Assembly (NCBI RefSeq): GCF_022496765.1
Contig: NZ_VANV01000012.1
Coordinates: 124,001 to 188,000, forward strand
Source of the DNA: Acidaminobacter sp. JC074
GTDB lineage: Bacteria; Bacillota; Clostridia; Peptostreptococcales; Acidaminobacteraceae
DNA: 64,000 nt
Direction: 5' to 3'
Shown here: in pieces, positions 1 to 8,622 of the stretch
Numbering within the stretch: the stretch's first letter is position 1
Layout: each line of letters starts with the position of its first letter
The notes under the pieces: model-generated
What the model saw: the letters and a program-made list of their open reading frames with translations, nothing else
Database searches by the model: none
What the model was told of the DNA's origin: nothing
Position numbers and translations under genes: made by a program

Positions 1-1072
1 CTACTTTACTCTAAAGGACGAAACTTCTAAAATTCAGTGTGTTATGTTTCGGTCTGATGCAGAAAACCTTGATTATATGCCAGCTGATGGTGAAAAAACG
101 GAAATCTCAGGCCGAGTATCTGTTTATGAAAGAGAAGGCAAGTATCAGATTTACGTAACTTCTATGACTGAAGTAGGTAAAGGTGAGCTTTTTAAAGCAT
201 TTAACCTTTTAAAGGATCGTTTGGACAAGGAAGGGTATTTTCTAAAGTCAAATGAGATACCTAGATTTCCTGCAAAGGTTGGTCTTATTACATCACCGAC
301 CAGTGCTGCTGTTAGGGATATGATAACAGTCATGACCAGAAGAAACCCTTATGTAGAGATTCAGATTTATCCGGTTCATGTTCAGGGTGAGATGGCTAAG
401 TTTGAAATTGCATCTGCCATTGATTACTTTAATGACAATCCAGTGGATACCATTATTGTTTCAAGAGGTGGCGGTTCTATAGAAGAGTTGTGGGCATTTA
501 ATGAACTCATGGTGGCTGAAGCTATCTATGCTTCTAAGATTCCTGTTATTTCAGGTGTTGGTCATGAAACAGACTTTACCATTTCTGACTTTGTATCAGA
601 CAAAAGGGCTGCAACGCCTTCTGAAGCTGCAGAAATGGCTGTATCAGATATGAGTGTTTACTATGATCATTTAAGCTTGCAAAAGTCAAGACTCATACAA
701 TCTGTATCAAATGAAATACAAAGCAAAAAAATTCTCTTAGAGAGAAGTAACAAGAAAAAGTTATGTCAACTAATCTCAAGGGACATATCAACAGAAAAAT
801 CACAGCTAGAATGGTCTGGAACCAGGCTTAGAAATGCCATGGAATTCTTAACCATGTCTTATGGCAACCACTTGGAAAAACTGGCTTTACGCTTAGATGG
901 GGCCTCGCCTTTATCGACTTTAAATCGTGGTTATGCTGTTGTACAAAAAGACCACAAAACCATTACATCTGTTGATGATGTCCAGGTAACAGATTCAATT
1001 GATATTATACTAAAAAATGGTATAATTAAAACTGAGGTCATTTCAAAAGAAAGGAAGACCCATAATGAATAA
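1..1072 (+). CDS. xseA: Exodeoxyribonuclease VII large subunit (5' end outside window)
   Basis: Large subunit of exonuclease VII, which degrades single-stranded DNA to short oligonucleotides in mismatch repair and recombination. The reading frame is open from the first bases of the window (YFTLKDE, then CVMFR, typical of the end of the OB-fold nucleic-acid-binding domain), so roughly the first 50 residues are missing and the ATG at 44 is internal. The catalytic core shows VSRGGGSIEELWAFN and SGVGHETDFTI, both family hallmarks, followed by a long helical region and the C-terminal LNRGYAVV motif. It overlaps xseB by 8 nt, indicating translational coupling of the two subunits. Confidence 0.97.
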   Translation, partial: YFTLKDETSKIQCVMFRSDAENLDYMPADGEKTEISGRVSVYEREGKYQIYVTSMTEVGKGELFKAFNLLKDRLDKEGYFLKSNEIPRFPAKVGLITSPTSAAVRDMITVMTRRNPYVEIQIYPVHVQGEMAKFEIASAIDYFNDNPVDTIIVSRGGGSIEELWAFNELMVAEAIYASKIPVISGVGHETDFTISDFVSDKRAATPSEAAEMAVSDMSVYYDHLSLQKSRLIQSVSNEIQSKKILLERSNKKKLCQLISRDISTEKSQLEWSGTRLRNAMEFLTMSYGNHLEKLALRLDGASPLSTLNRGYAVVQKDHKTITSVDDVQVTDSIDIILKNGIIKTEVISKERKTHNE

Positions 1073-1301
1073 ATTTAAAGATTTTGAAAAAGATCTTAAA
1101 AAATTAGATGAGATTGTGGCTTCTCTTGAAGCTGGTGAATTATCTCTATCTGAGGCTTTATCAGCCTTTGAAAAAGGGATCGGTCTTTACAATGCATGCC
1201 ATCAGGTTCTAGAGGGTGCAGAAGACCAGGTAAAGATCTTAATAGATAATATGGAAACAGGAGAAAAAGAGGCTGTTTCATTTAATGATTTTGGAGAGTA
1301 A
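1065..1301 (+). CDS. xseB: Exodeoxyribonuclease VII small subunit
   Basis: Small subunit of exonuclease VII; several copies bind the helical arm of each XseA chain. At 78 residues it has the usual family length and the conserved pattern FEKDLKKLDEIVASLEAGELSLSEAL followed by FEKGI, here given in pieces: LDEIVASLE, GELSLSEAL and FEKGIGLY. The ATG lies inside the end of xseA with AAGGAAG upstream as ribosome binding site. The stop codon abuts the ATG of ispA, so the three genes are very likely one transcript. Confidence 0.97.
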   Translation: MNKFKDFEKDLKKLDEIVASLEAGELSLSEALSAFEKGIGLYNACHQVLEGAEDQVKILIDNMETGEKEAVSFNDFGE

Positions 1302-2180
1302 ATGAATTTTAAAGAGAGTTTACATAATAAAGCACAAGTCGTAGAAAAACATCTAGCTACTTTTTTTAATGAACATCAGAATGAATTCGAAAAGAAACTT
1401 CATGATTCAATGAAATACAGTCTTTTATCAGGTGGTAAAAGAATTAGACCTATATTAGCTTTAGAAATTGGACGCTTGTTTGGTGCTCATGAATCTCAAG
1501 TCATAGACTATGCTTGCGCCATCGAAATGATTCATACCTATTCTTTGATACACGATGATCTTCCTGCTATGGATGATGATGATTTAAGAAGAGGGAAAAA
1601 GACCAATCACATAGTATACGGTGAAGCCATGGCCATTTTAGCGGGTGATGGCTTGTTGAATTACGCTTTTGAGCTTATGAGTGATAAAGCTATTTCTATG
1701 AATCATGTAAATGCTATGAAAGCTGTTTCTAAGGCCTCAGGTCATCAAGGCATGATTGGTGGACAGGTTGCAGATATTATGTCTGAAGATCAAGGTGGAG
1801 ATGCAGACATTCTTCACTATATTCAAATGAATAAAACATCGGCACTTTTAACTTGTGCTTTGCTTGCAGGTGGTCATATAGCAGGTGCTGATGATAAAGT
1901 AATAAAGAATTTGGAGCGCTTAGGCGCATGTGTGGGCATCGCCTTTCAAATCAAAGATGATATCTTAGACATTGAAAGTGATGAAGAAACGCTGGGAAAA
2001 CCAATCGGTAGTGATGAAAAGAACAAGAAATTAACTTATCCTTCATTACATGGTTTAGAAGCGTCTAAAGAAAAGTTGTTATCATTAACTCAGGAAGCAC
2101 ATGATATTTTAGATGGTTTTTCTGGGGATGTCACTTTCTTAAAGATGCTGGTTGATTATTTGTGTTATAGAAACAGTTAG
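1302..2180 (+). CDS. ispA: Polyprenyl (farnesyl/geranylgeranyl) diphosphate synthase
   Basis: Trans-isoprenyl diphosphate synthase that condenses isopentenyl diphosphate with allylic diphosphates to make the C15/C20 precursor of quinones, undecaprenyl phosphate and other isoprenoids; cytosolic. At 292 residues it has GGKRIRP near residue 44, the first Asp-rich motif DDLPAMDDDD near residue 85 with the following LRRG, and the second Asp-rich motif KDDILD near residue 217. The start codon directly follows the xseB stop. Downstream oapA-dxs places it in an isoprenoid cluster. Exact chain length made cannot be read from sequence alone. Confidence 0.95.
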   Translation: MNFKESLHNKAQVVEKHLATFFNEHQNEFEKKLHDSMKYSLLSGGKRIRPILALEIGRLFGAHESQVIDYACAIEMIHTYSLIHDDLPAMDDDDLRRGKKTNHIVYGEAMAILAGDGLLNYAFELMSDKAISMNHVNAMKAVSKASGHQGMIGGQVADIMSEDQGGDADILHYIQMNKTSALLTCALLAGGHIAGADDKVIKNLERLGACVGIAFQIKDDILDIESDEETLGKPIGSDEKNKKLTYPSLHGLEASKEKLLSLTQEAHDILDGFSGDVTFLKMLVDYLCYRNS

Positions 2181-2188
2181 GAGATAGA

Positions 2189-2632
2189 GTGAGGTTTTTT
2201 AATGAGTTAATTGCCAATGAATTTTTCAAGGTTGCCTTTGTGGCCTGGTTCATTGCGCAGTTTATGAAAGTTATTTTGACATTAGCCTTTGAAAAAAGAT
2301 TGGATATAGGGAGATTTTGGGGGTCGGGGGGCTTCCCAAGTTCCCATACATCAAGTGTAATGAGTGTCTCAACTGCTATTGGTTTAGATATGGGATTTGA
2401 TACACCTTTTTATGCTTTGAGTTTGGTTTTTACGTTTATTGTTATGTATGATGCATCTGGGGTAAGACGAGCAGTTGGTAAACAAGCCGTTATTTTGAAT
2501 CAAATGATTCATGATATTTCAGAGCACAAACATATAGAAGGTGAGCAATTGAAAGAACTTATTGGGCATACACCATTTGAAGTTATCGGTGGTGCCATAC
2601 TCGGTATTTTGGTTGCAAATTTTTATTTCTAA
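2189..2632 (+). CDS. Divergent PAP2 family membrane protein (YuiD-like)
   Basis: 147-residue integral membrane protein of the divergent PAP2/acid phosphatase family (DUF212, YuiD in Bacillus). The motif GGFPSSHTSS carries the SxxH-type phosphatase signature and YDASGVRRAVGKQA is the second conserved block. A GTG start is preceded by AGGAG at suitable spacing. It lies between ispA and the OLE RNA region, as in other Firmicutes that carry this cluster. A role in isoprenyl or lipid phosphate metabolism is inferred from position, not shown. Confidence 0.88.
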   Translation: MRFFNELIANEFFKVAFVAWFIAQFMKVILTLAFEKRLDIGRFWGSGGFPSSHTSSVMSVSTAIGLDMGFDTPFYALSLVFTFIVMYDASGVRRAVGKQAVILNQMIHDISEHKHIEGEQLKELIGHTPFEVIGGAILGILVANFYF

Positions 2633-2635
2633 ATA

Positions 2636-3190
2636 ATTGGGGCACAGTATCCTAGTCAGTACTTTAATTTCTGAAGGCGGGCCTAAAAATTCGTCAGAGG
2701 GCACATCGATGAAGTTCCTGGTATTTGCTTTAGACGCCCAGTCTGGGGTGATTGCTGGGAGTAAGGAGTAGGGGGCGATCCGCAATGGCATGTGGGCGTT
2801 GACCCTCTTTCCGTGGAGACTTGCAATGCAAGATTACACCTACAATGTGTTGCTTCTGTTTAACCTAACAGTTGTGGTACGTGTAGTGTAGCCTGCCTTG
2901 AGCTGAAGATGGTGGACGGTAGACCAGATCAGATTGTATCGGCCAATATGATTTGATTATTGCTCATCTAAACCAATTTGGCAAAAGAGGCTAGGAAGTT
3001 ATTTGACTGCTGAGGAAAACTCCTAGGCTGAATGTATTAAATGGATTGAAGTGTGAACTAAGTGGTAGTCTAGTCTAGCGTTAGGAAACTGCGCTAATAC
3101 ATGATTAAAAGGGAACTGCTGATTTGGCGACAAATCAGTTGATGTATGGGAAATCCTACTAGACCTAAGTCGCAGAATTTACTTTTTTTA
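2636..3190 (+). ncRNA. ole: OLE RNA (ornate large extremophilic RNA)
   Basis: About 560 nt without a credible reading frame, GC-richer than its flanks, between the PAP2-like gene and a small four-helix membrane protein. OLE RNA is a ~600-nt structured RNA of extremophilic and anaerobic Firmicutes, normally just upstream of oapA inside the xseAB-ispA-dxs-tlyA-argR-recN-spo0A operon, exactly this context. Structure seen by eye: GTCTAGT (3068-3074) pairs with ACTAGAC (3158-3164), enclosing TAGCG/CGCTA (3076-3096) with a GAAA loop and CTGATTTG/CAAATCAG (3119-3138) with a GCGA loop. Ends are approximate. The call rests on context, size and fold, not on a covariance-model search. In Bacillus halodurans OLE forms a membrane ribonucleoprotein linked to alcohol, cold and magnesium responses. 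Confidence 0.87.
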
Positions 3191-3220
3191 CTGCCCCATT
3201 TATATAAAAAAAGAGGATTT

Positions 3221-3787
3221 ATGAAAAAAATTAAAGTGAAGTTGAATTCCTGGATCTATTTGATCTCTGGGGTTACATTCTTTATAACGATTGTCATCAG
3301 TTTTGTCACTGACAGACTGATGGGAAACACTGGACTTTTATCTGCTATCATAGTGGTCTTGTCTATTGTTTTAATAGGTGTTTTATTTGATACAGTGGGT
3401 ACAGCTGTAGCAGCAGGTTCGCCTGCGCCGTTTCATTCAATGGCAGCTTCAAAAGTACCATCTGCCAAGTATTCACTTTTACTTTTAAGAAATGCCAGTA
3501 AGGTAACCAACTTCTTAAATGACGTTATTGGGGATATTGCTGGAATCGTTTCGGGAGCTGCCAGTGCTGTTATAGTTGTTAAGATTATTGCCTTACACGG
3601 TGATAAGATCGAGCAGTACTTAATCAGCGTTCTTTTGTCTGCAACAGTGGCATGTTTAACTGTTGGGGGTAAAGCCATTGGTAAGGAAATTGCCCTTGGT
3701 TATACCAAAGAAATTGTCAATTTTGCTGGAAAGGTTATGTATGTCTGTAATGAGAAAACACCTTTCAAGTTTATAAAAAATATATAA
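3221..3787 (+). CDS. oapA: OLE-associated membrane protein OapA
   Basis: 188-residue protein with four predicted membrane segments (about residues 11-29, 39-65, 103-126 and 132-153), a central stretch LRNASKVTNFLNDVIGDIAG given by its key residues N91, D101 and D105, and a basic C-terminus. OapA dimers bind OLE RNA and carry it to the membrane; the family resembles the membrane part of CorC/CNNM-type magnesium proteins. The ATG at 3221 has AGAGG 5 nt upstream, so an in-frame upstream ATG at 3146, which would run back into the RNA, is rejected. It is followed after 10 nt by dxs. Confidence 0.87.
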   Translation: MKKIKVKLNSWIYLISGVTFFITIVISFVTDRLMGNTGLLSAIIVVLSIVLIGVLFDTVGTAVAAGSPAPFHSMAASKVPSAKYSLLLLRNASKVTNFLNDVIGDIAGIVSGAASAVIVVKIIALHGDKIEQYLISVLLSATVACLTVGGKAIGKEIALGYTKEIVNFAGKVMYVCNEKTPFKFIKNI

Positions 3788-3797
3788 TGGAGAAAAA

Positions 3798-5621
3798 ATG
3801 ATAGAACTAAAAGATATTCATTCACCACAGGATCTTAACAATCTTAAAACTAGTGAATTGAAGGATTTGGCTGTTCAAATCAGATCTTTTTTGTTAGAGA
3901 ATGTTTCATCAACTGGTGGACATTTATCATCTAACTTGGGCGTTGTGGAATTAACACTTGCCCTACACAAGGTTTTTGAGAGCCCTAATGACAAGATCAT
4001 ATTTGATGTTGGTCATCAGGGGTACGTACACAAGATTTTAACAGGAAGACAAGAAGATTTTAAAGGTCTTCGTCAGTTTGAAGGCATGAGTGGTTTTCTA
4101 AAGGCATGTGAAAGTGAACATGATGCCTTTGAAGCTGGTCATTCATCGACTTCAATATCTGCAGCACTTGGTTATGCAAAAGCATTTAGAAGTGCTGGAC
4201 TTGACCACCATGCGATTGCTGTTATTGGTGATGGCGCCCTAACGGGTGGTATGGCCTTTGAAGCCTTAAACTATGCTGGTCATTCTGAAGAAAATATTAT
4301 CGTCGTTTTAAATGACAATGAAATGTCTATTTCATCTAATGTTGGTGCTGTGACAACCATCTTGTCTAAGGCGCGTACAACAACATTTTATGACCACTTT
4401 AAAGTGAAGTTAACTAAGGTTTTAAGAAAGATACCTCTGATAGGCAAACCTATAGAAAATATTCTGCGTGCTTTAAAAAACAGCGTCAAGCAGATTTTTG
4501 TAAAAGGTATGCTCTTTGAAGAATTAGGTTTTACTTATTTTGGTGTGGTAGACGGTCATGACATCACTAAGATGCTTGATATCTTAGAACATATCAAAGA
4601 TGTTAAAGGACCTATTCTATTACATGTATCGACGACCAAAGGCAAGGGGTATCCTTTTGCTGAAAAAGAGCCAGAGAAGTACCATGGTGTTGGTAAATTT
4701 GATCTTGAAGAAGGCGTCTTGCCGTCTTCAACAGAGAAATACCAAGATACAATGGGTAAAAAGCTCCTATCTATGGCCAAAGACCATAAAGATATTTTTG
4801 CCTTTACGGCTGCTATGCCATCAGGGACTGGTTTAACAGAGTTTTCAAAAGTACTGCCAGACCAATTTATAGATGTTGGTATTGCAGAGCAAAATGCTGT
4901 CACCATGGCAGCGGGTATGGCTGTGGCCGGTATGAAGCCTTATGTCTGTATTTACTCAACATTTTTGCAGCGTGCTTATGATCAAATTGTACATGATGTT
5001 TGTTTACAAAACTTGAATGTTACTTTCTGTATCGACAGGGCTGGCCTAGTCGGTGAAGATGGTGAAACCCATCATGGTATGTTTGACATTGCTTATTTAA
5101 GCCATATTCCTAATATGACCATATGGGCACCAAAAGATAAAATCGAATTAGAAAAAATGTTAGAGGCGTCATATACATTTGAAGGTCCTTTAGCTATTAG
5201 ATACCCAAGAGGGACTGCACTTGAAATTAACAGAAGCGACTTCTCTACTCAAGCAGAAGTTTTATCTCAAGGTGATATTTCACTTGTTGCAGTTGGTAAA
5301 ATGGTCGACATAGGACTTGATGTGGTTAAGAAACTAGAAGATGAGGGGATATCTTGTGAGTTGATTAATCCAAGACAGTTGGTGCCTATGACGGATGAAT
5401 TGAAAGATTTGCTCTTGAGTAAAAATAAGATTGTAACTTTAGAAGATCATGCCATTAAGGGTGGCTATGGCCAATATGTTTCTGGTGTGCTTAATCGTTC
5501 TGTAGAAAAAATAGGTCTGCCGAATGAGTTTGTAGAACATGGTACGGTAGATAAGCTATTTACAAAACATGGTCTTGACGTTGATTCTATTGTTACTAAA
5601 ATAAGGAGCTTAAATGGCTAA
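3798..5621 (+). CDS. dxs: 1-deoxy-D-xylulose-5-phosphate synthase
   Basis: Thiamine diphosphate enzyme joining pyruvate and glyceraldehyde 3-phosphate, the first step of the MEP isoprenoid pathway. 607 residues; GGHLSSNLGVVELT near the N-terminus, the thiamine diphosphate motif GDGALTGGMAFEALN followed by LNDNEMSIS, and the pyrimidine-domain sequence DVGIAEQNAVTMAAG are all present. A GGAGAA site precedes the ATG. The 3' end overlaps tlyA by 8 nt. ispH, a later enzyme of the same pathway, lies at 25.2 kb and ispA at the head of this cluster. Confidence 0.97.
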   Translation: MIELKDIHSPQDLNNLKTSELKDLAVQIRSFLLENVSSTGGHLSSNLGVVELTLALHKVFESPNDKIIFDVGHQGYVHKILTGRQEDFKGLRQFEGMSGFLKACESEHDAFEAGHSSTSISAALGYAKAFRSAGLDHHAIAVIGDGALTGGMAFEALNYAGHSEENIIVVLNDNEMSISSNVGAVTTILSKARTTTFYDHFKVKLTKVLRKIPLIGKPIENILRALKNSVKQIFVKGMLFEELGFTYFGVVDGHDITKMLDILEHIKDVKGPILLHVSTTKGKGYPFAEKEPEKYHGVGKFDLEEGVLPSSTEKYQDTMGKKLLSMAKDHKDIFAFTAAMPSGTGLTEFSKVLPDQFIDVGIAEQNAVTMAAGMAVAGMKPYVCIYSTFLQRAYDQIVHDVCLQNLNVTFCIDRAGLVGEDGETHHGMFDIAYLSHIPNMTIWAPKDKIELEKMLEASYTFEGPLAIRYPRGTALEINRSDFSTQAEVLSQGDISLVAVGKMVDIGLDVVKKLEDEGISCELINPRQLVPMTDELKDLLLSKNKIVTLEDHAIKGGYGQYVSGVLNRSVEKIGLPNEFVEHGTVDKLFTKHGLDVDSIVTKIRSLNG

Positions 5622-6432
5622 AAAAGAAAGAATAGATATTCTCTTGGTAGAACAGGGGTTGTTTGAATCAAGAGAAAAAGCAAAGCGTGCGATTATGTCA
5701 GGTGTCATCTTTGTAGATAATCAACGTGTTGATAAACCAGGTACAACCATCGACAAGGAAGCGGCCATAGAAATCAAGGGCAAAACACTTCAGTATGTTT
5801 CTAGAGGTGGTTTAAAGCTTGAAAAGGCCATGAAGGCATTTCCAATCAGTCTTACAGATAAAGTCTGTATGGATATCGGTGCTTCAACAGGTGGCTTTAC
5901 AGACTGCATGTTACAAAATGGTGCATCAAAGGTTTATTCAGTGGATGTTGGCTACGGGCAACTTGACTGGAAACTTAGAAATCTTGAAAATGTCATCAAT
6001 ATGGAAAGAACCAATATCCGTCACGTTAAAGCTGAAGACATTGATGATATGCTTGATTTTGTCAGCATAGATGTATCCTTTATATCATTAAAGCTGGTTT
6101 TACCAGTGGCAGCCTCTTTGATGAAAGAGGGGGCTCAAATTGTATTTTTAATCAAGCCGCAATTTGAAGCTGGTAGAGAGAAGGTTAAAAAGAATGGTGT
6201 GGTCAGAGACCCTGCTGTTCATATGGATGTTATTGAAAAAGTCTTATCGTATGCTTATGATGCAGGCTTTCAAATAGAAAATGTTTCTTTTTCTCCAATT
6301 ACAGGTCCTAAAGGTAATATTGAATTTTTAGGCTATGGATTTAAAAGAGATTTAACTAAGGATTTAGATTTTTATGACACACAAGCATTAAGGACCCTCG
6401 TAGAGGATGCACATAAGAGTCTGAAGAAATAA
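5614..6432 (+). CDS. tlyA: TlyA family rRNA (cytidine-2'-O)-methyltransferase
   Basis: 272-residue protein with an N-terminal S4 RNA-binding domain (about residues 5-65, ERIDILLVEQGL and SREKAKRAI) and a C-terminal FtsJ/RrmJ-type S-adenosylmethionine domain with MDIGASTGGFTD, VDVGYGQLDW and SIDVSFISL. TlyA homologues 2'-O-methylate cytidines in 16S and/or 23S rRNA; a haemolysin function was an early misnomer. Start has AAGGAG 5 nt upstream inside the end of dxs. The position between dxs and argR is standard for Firmicutes. Confidence 0.94.
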   Translation: MAKKERIDILLVEQGLFESREKAKRAIMSGVIFVDNQRVDKPGTTIDKEAAIEIKGKTLQYVSRGGLKLEKAMKAFPISLTDKVCMDIGASTGGFTDCMLQNGASKVYSVDVGYGQLDWKLRNLENVINMERTNIRHVKAEDIDDMLDFVSIDVSFISLKLVLPVAASLMKEGAQIVFLIKPQFEAGREKVKKNGVVRDPAVHMDVIEKVLSYAYDAGFQIENVSFSPITGPKGNIEFLGYGFKRDLTKDLDFYDTQALRTLVEDAHKSLKK

Positions 6433-6446
6433 GATTGGGGGAAAAA

Positions 6447-6896
6447 GTGAAGTATTCTAGACATTCTAAAATATTGGAACTAATTAATAAGCATGAAATT
6501 GAAACGCAAGAGGAACTTGCTAAAACACTATGCGACAGTGGTTTTAATGTAACTCAAGCGACCGTTTCAAGAGACATCAAGGAATTAAGACTAATCAAGG
6601 TACTGACACGTGAAGGTCGTTACAAGTATGCGACTTTAAAGCAACATGAAACTTCTATGTCTGAAAGATTTAAGAAGCTTTTTAGAGATTCAGTCATCTC
6701 AATAGACTATGCGTCAAACATCATTGTGATTAAGACCCTTGTTGGTGCAGCCAATGCAGCGGCTGCTGCTTTAGATGCCTTAAATTTAAAAGATGTGGTT
6801 GGTTCATTAGCAGGTGATGATACAATCTTTGTTTTGATTAGAAATGAAGAAAACATTGATGCAGCAATAAAAGAATTAGAAGGTTTACTTCAATAG
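6447..6896 (+). CDS. argR: Arginine repressor
   Basis: Arginine-responsive hexameric repressor/activator of arginine biosynthesis and catabolism. 149 residues, the same length as Bacillus AhrC. The N-terminal winged helix (KILELINKHEIETQEELA, then TVSRDIKELRLIKV) and the C-terminal arginine-binding domain with the GAANAAAAALD-like segment and LAGDDTIFVL are clear. A longer frame could start at a TTG at 6435, but the GTG at 6447 has GGGGG 5 nt upstream and matches the family N-terminus, so it is preferred. Confidence 0.95.
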   Translation: MKYSRHSKILELINKHEIETQEELAKTLCDSGFNVTQATVSRDIKELRLIKVLTREGRYKYATLKQHETSMSERFKKLFRDSVISIDYASNIIVIKTLVGAANAAAAALDALNLKDVVGSLAGDDTIFVLIRNEENIDAAIKELEGLLQ

Positions 6897-6915
6897 CCAA
6901 AAGTAGAGGTTTTAA

Positions 6916-8622
6916 ATGTTAATTGAAATCCGAATCGAAAACTTTATCTTAATCGAATCACTCAACCTAAGTCTGGATAAAGGTCTCAATGTCTTTACTG
7001 GTGAAACAGGTGCCGGTAAGTCTATGATTATCGGGGCTATTAATGCTGGACTTGGTGGTAAGGTATCAGGAGATTTGATACGTGTGGGTGCGAAAAAAGC
7101 AGTGGTGCAACTTGTCTTTGTTATAGAAGATCCTTCTATAAGAAGCTCACTAGACGATATGGGTATTGTCTTAGATGATGATCTTTTGATCATTACAAGA
7201 GAGATACTACCATCTAATCGTTCTGTTATCAGGTTAAATGACCGTGTTATCACAATCAGTACACTAAAAGACTTGTCTGATTTGTTGATAGATATCCATG
7301 GTCAACATGAGCACCAGTCACTTCTCTATCCTAAAAATCATTTGAAATATTTAGATCTAATGGGTGGTTATGACCATCAGGACTTGATTTTACAGGTACA
7401 GACCTTATATGGAGAGATTAAGCGCTTAAAGTCAGAAATCGAAAAGCTAGCGGGTTCTGAATCCGGTGATATTAACTATTTAAAGTTTCAACTCCAAGAA
7501 ATAGATGCTTTGAATCTGACAGGTGACGATGAAAAGCATCTAGAAGAAAAATATGAGTATTATAAGCATTTAGAGCAAATTTTTCAAAATACACAGGGCA
7601 TATCAGAAATTCTTTCTGGAGACAACAGTTCTAATGTCAAAGAGATGCTTCAGACTGCCACTAGGTTATTAGGAGACATATCTTCATACGATGACAAGTT
7701 AGAAGGCTATTCTAACCAGCTGAATGAAGTTGTCTATATGATAGATGATTTACAATCAGAGTTCAGACATTACCTTGACGGTCTAGATGTGGACGAACAA
7801 GAGATGTTTGAGACTGAAGAAAGAATGAATGCCGTCAATGAACTTAAGCTGAAATATGGCAAAACAGTTCATGATATATTAGAAAAGAGAGATGACTTAA
7901 GTCAGCGTTTAGACATAGCTTTAAGACAAGATGAGATCCTAGCTGGTCTCAACCAAGAGATTCTAAAAGCAAAACGTGCTTATATAGATCAATCAAAGCA
8001 ATTACAAGAGTCAAGACATGCTCTTAAAGACCTCTTTATACCGCAGGTGGTTAAGGAGTTGTCTGTTTTAAATATGGGTACTTGTCAATTTGAAATTGCA
8101 TTTGTTGAAAAGAAATTGCCAGATGGTGAATACCGTTTGTCGCCTAACGGCTTTGATGAAATTGAGTTTATGATATCTACTAATCCTGGTATGCCTGTCA
8201 AACCTTTATCTAAGGTGGCATCGGGTGGTGAGATTTCAAGAATCATGCTGGCAATTAAAATCGCTTTATCCAATCACGATGTAATTTCTACATTGGTGTT
8301 CGATGAAGTAGATACAGGTATTAGTGGTAATACAGCCATTGTAGTTGGTGAAAAAATTCACGAAATCACTTCAAACTATCAAGTTTTATGTATTACACAC
8401 TTGCCTCAAATAGCAGTGATGGGAAGGCGTCACTTTTTAATCCAAAAGGATTTGGGACAGACAGATGTTGTTGAATTAAATGAAGATGATAGATTGTCTG
8501 AAATTGCAAGGATGCTAAGTGGTATGTCTACAAGCCATACTTCAAGACAAAATGCTAAGGAAATGTTGGAAAAAGCTAGCCTTTCTATGCAAAAAATGGA
8601 GAGTAATAATGTTAAAAAGTAA
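6916..8622 (+). CDS. recN: DNA repair protein RecN
   Basis: SMC-like ATPase that acts at double-strand breaks. 568 residues: Walker A GETGAGKSM near residue 30, a long coiled-coil middle (about 150-370), the ABC signature ASGGEISRIMLAIK near residue 440 and Walker B LVFDEVDTGISG. An AGAGG site precedes the ATG. Its last 14 nt overlap spo0A, so the repair gene and the sporulation master regulator are translationally coupled, a gene order conserved in spore formers. Confidence 0.97.
   Translation: MLIEIRIENFILIESLNLSLDKGLNVFTGETGAGKSMIIGAINAGLGGKVSGDLIRVGAKKAVVQLVFVIEDPSIRSSLDDMGIVLDDDLLIITREILPSNRSVIRLNDRVITISTLKDLSDLLIDIHGQHEHQSLLYPKNHLKYLDLMGGYDHQDLILQVQTLYGEIKRLKSEIEKLAGSESGDINYLKFQLQEIDALNLTGDDEKHLEEKYEYYKHLEQIFQNTQGISEILSGDNSSNVKEMLQTATRLLGDISSYDDKLEGYSNQLNEVVYMIDDLQSEFRHYLDGLDVDEQEMFETEERMNAVNELKLKYGKTVHDILEKRDDLSQRLDIALRQDEILAGLNQEILKAKRAYIDQSKQLQESRHALKDLFIPQVVKELSVLNMGTCQFEIAFVEKKLPDGEYRLSPNGFDEIEFMISTNPGMPVKPLSKVASGGEISRIMLAIKIALSNHDVISTLVFDEVDTGISGNTAIVVGEKIHEITSNYQVLCITHLPQIAVMGRRHFLIQKDLGQTDVVELNEDDRLSEIARMLSGMSTSHTSRQNAKEMLEKASLSMQKMESNNVKK

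Noticed and set aside
2519-2791. Minus-strand frame of 90 codons across the PAP2 gene end and OLE RNA
   Set aside because: No ribosome binding site, no recognisable protein, and it runs through structured RNA.
2636-3190. tmRNA, RNase P RNA or a group II intron
   Set aside because: The conserved tmRNA ends and tag frame, the RNase P core sequences and the intron domain V hairpin are all absent; size and gene order fit OLE RNA instead.
3146-3220. Longer N-terminus for OapA
   Set aside because: It would translate the 3' end of the RNA, has no ribosome binding site, and the internal ATG at 3221 has a good one.
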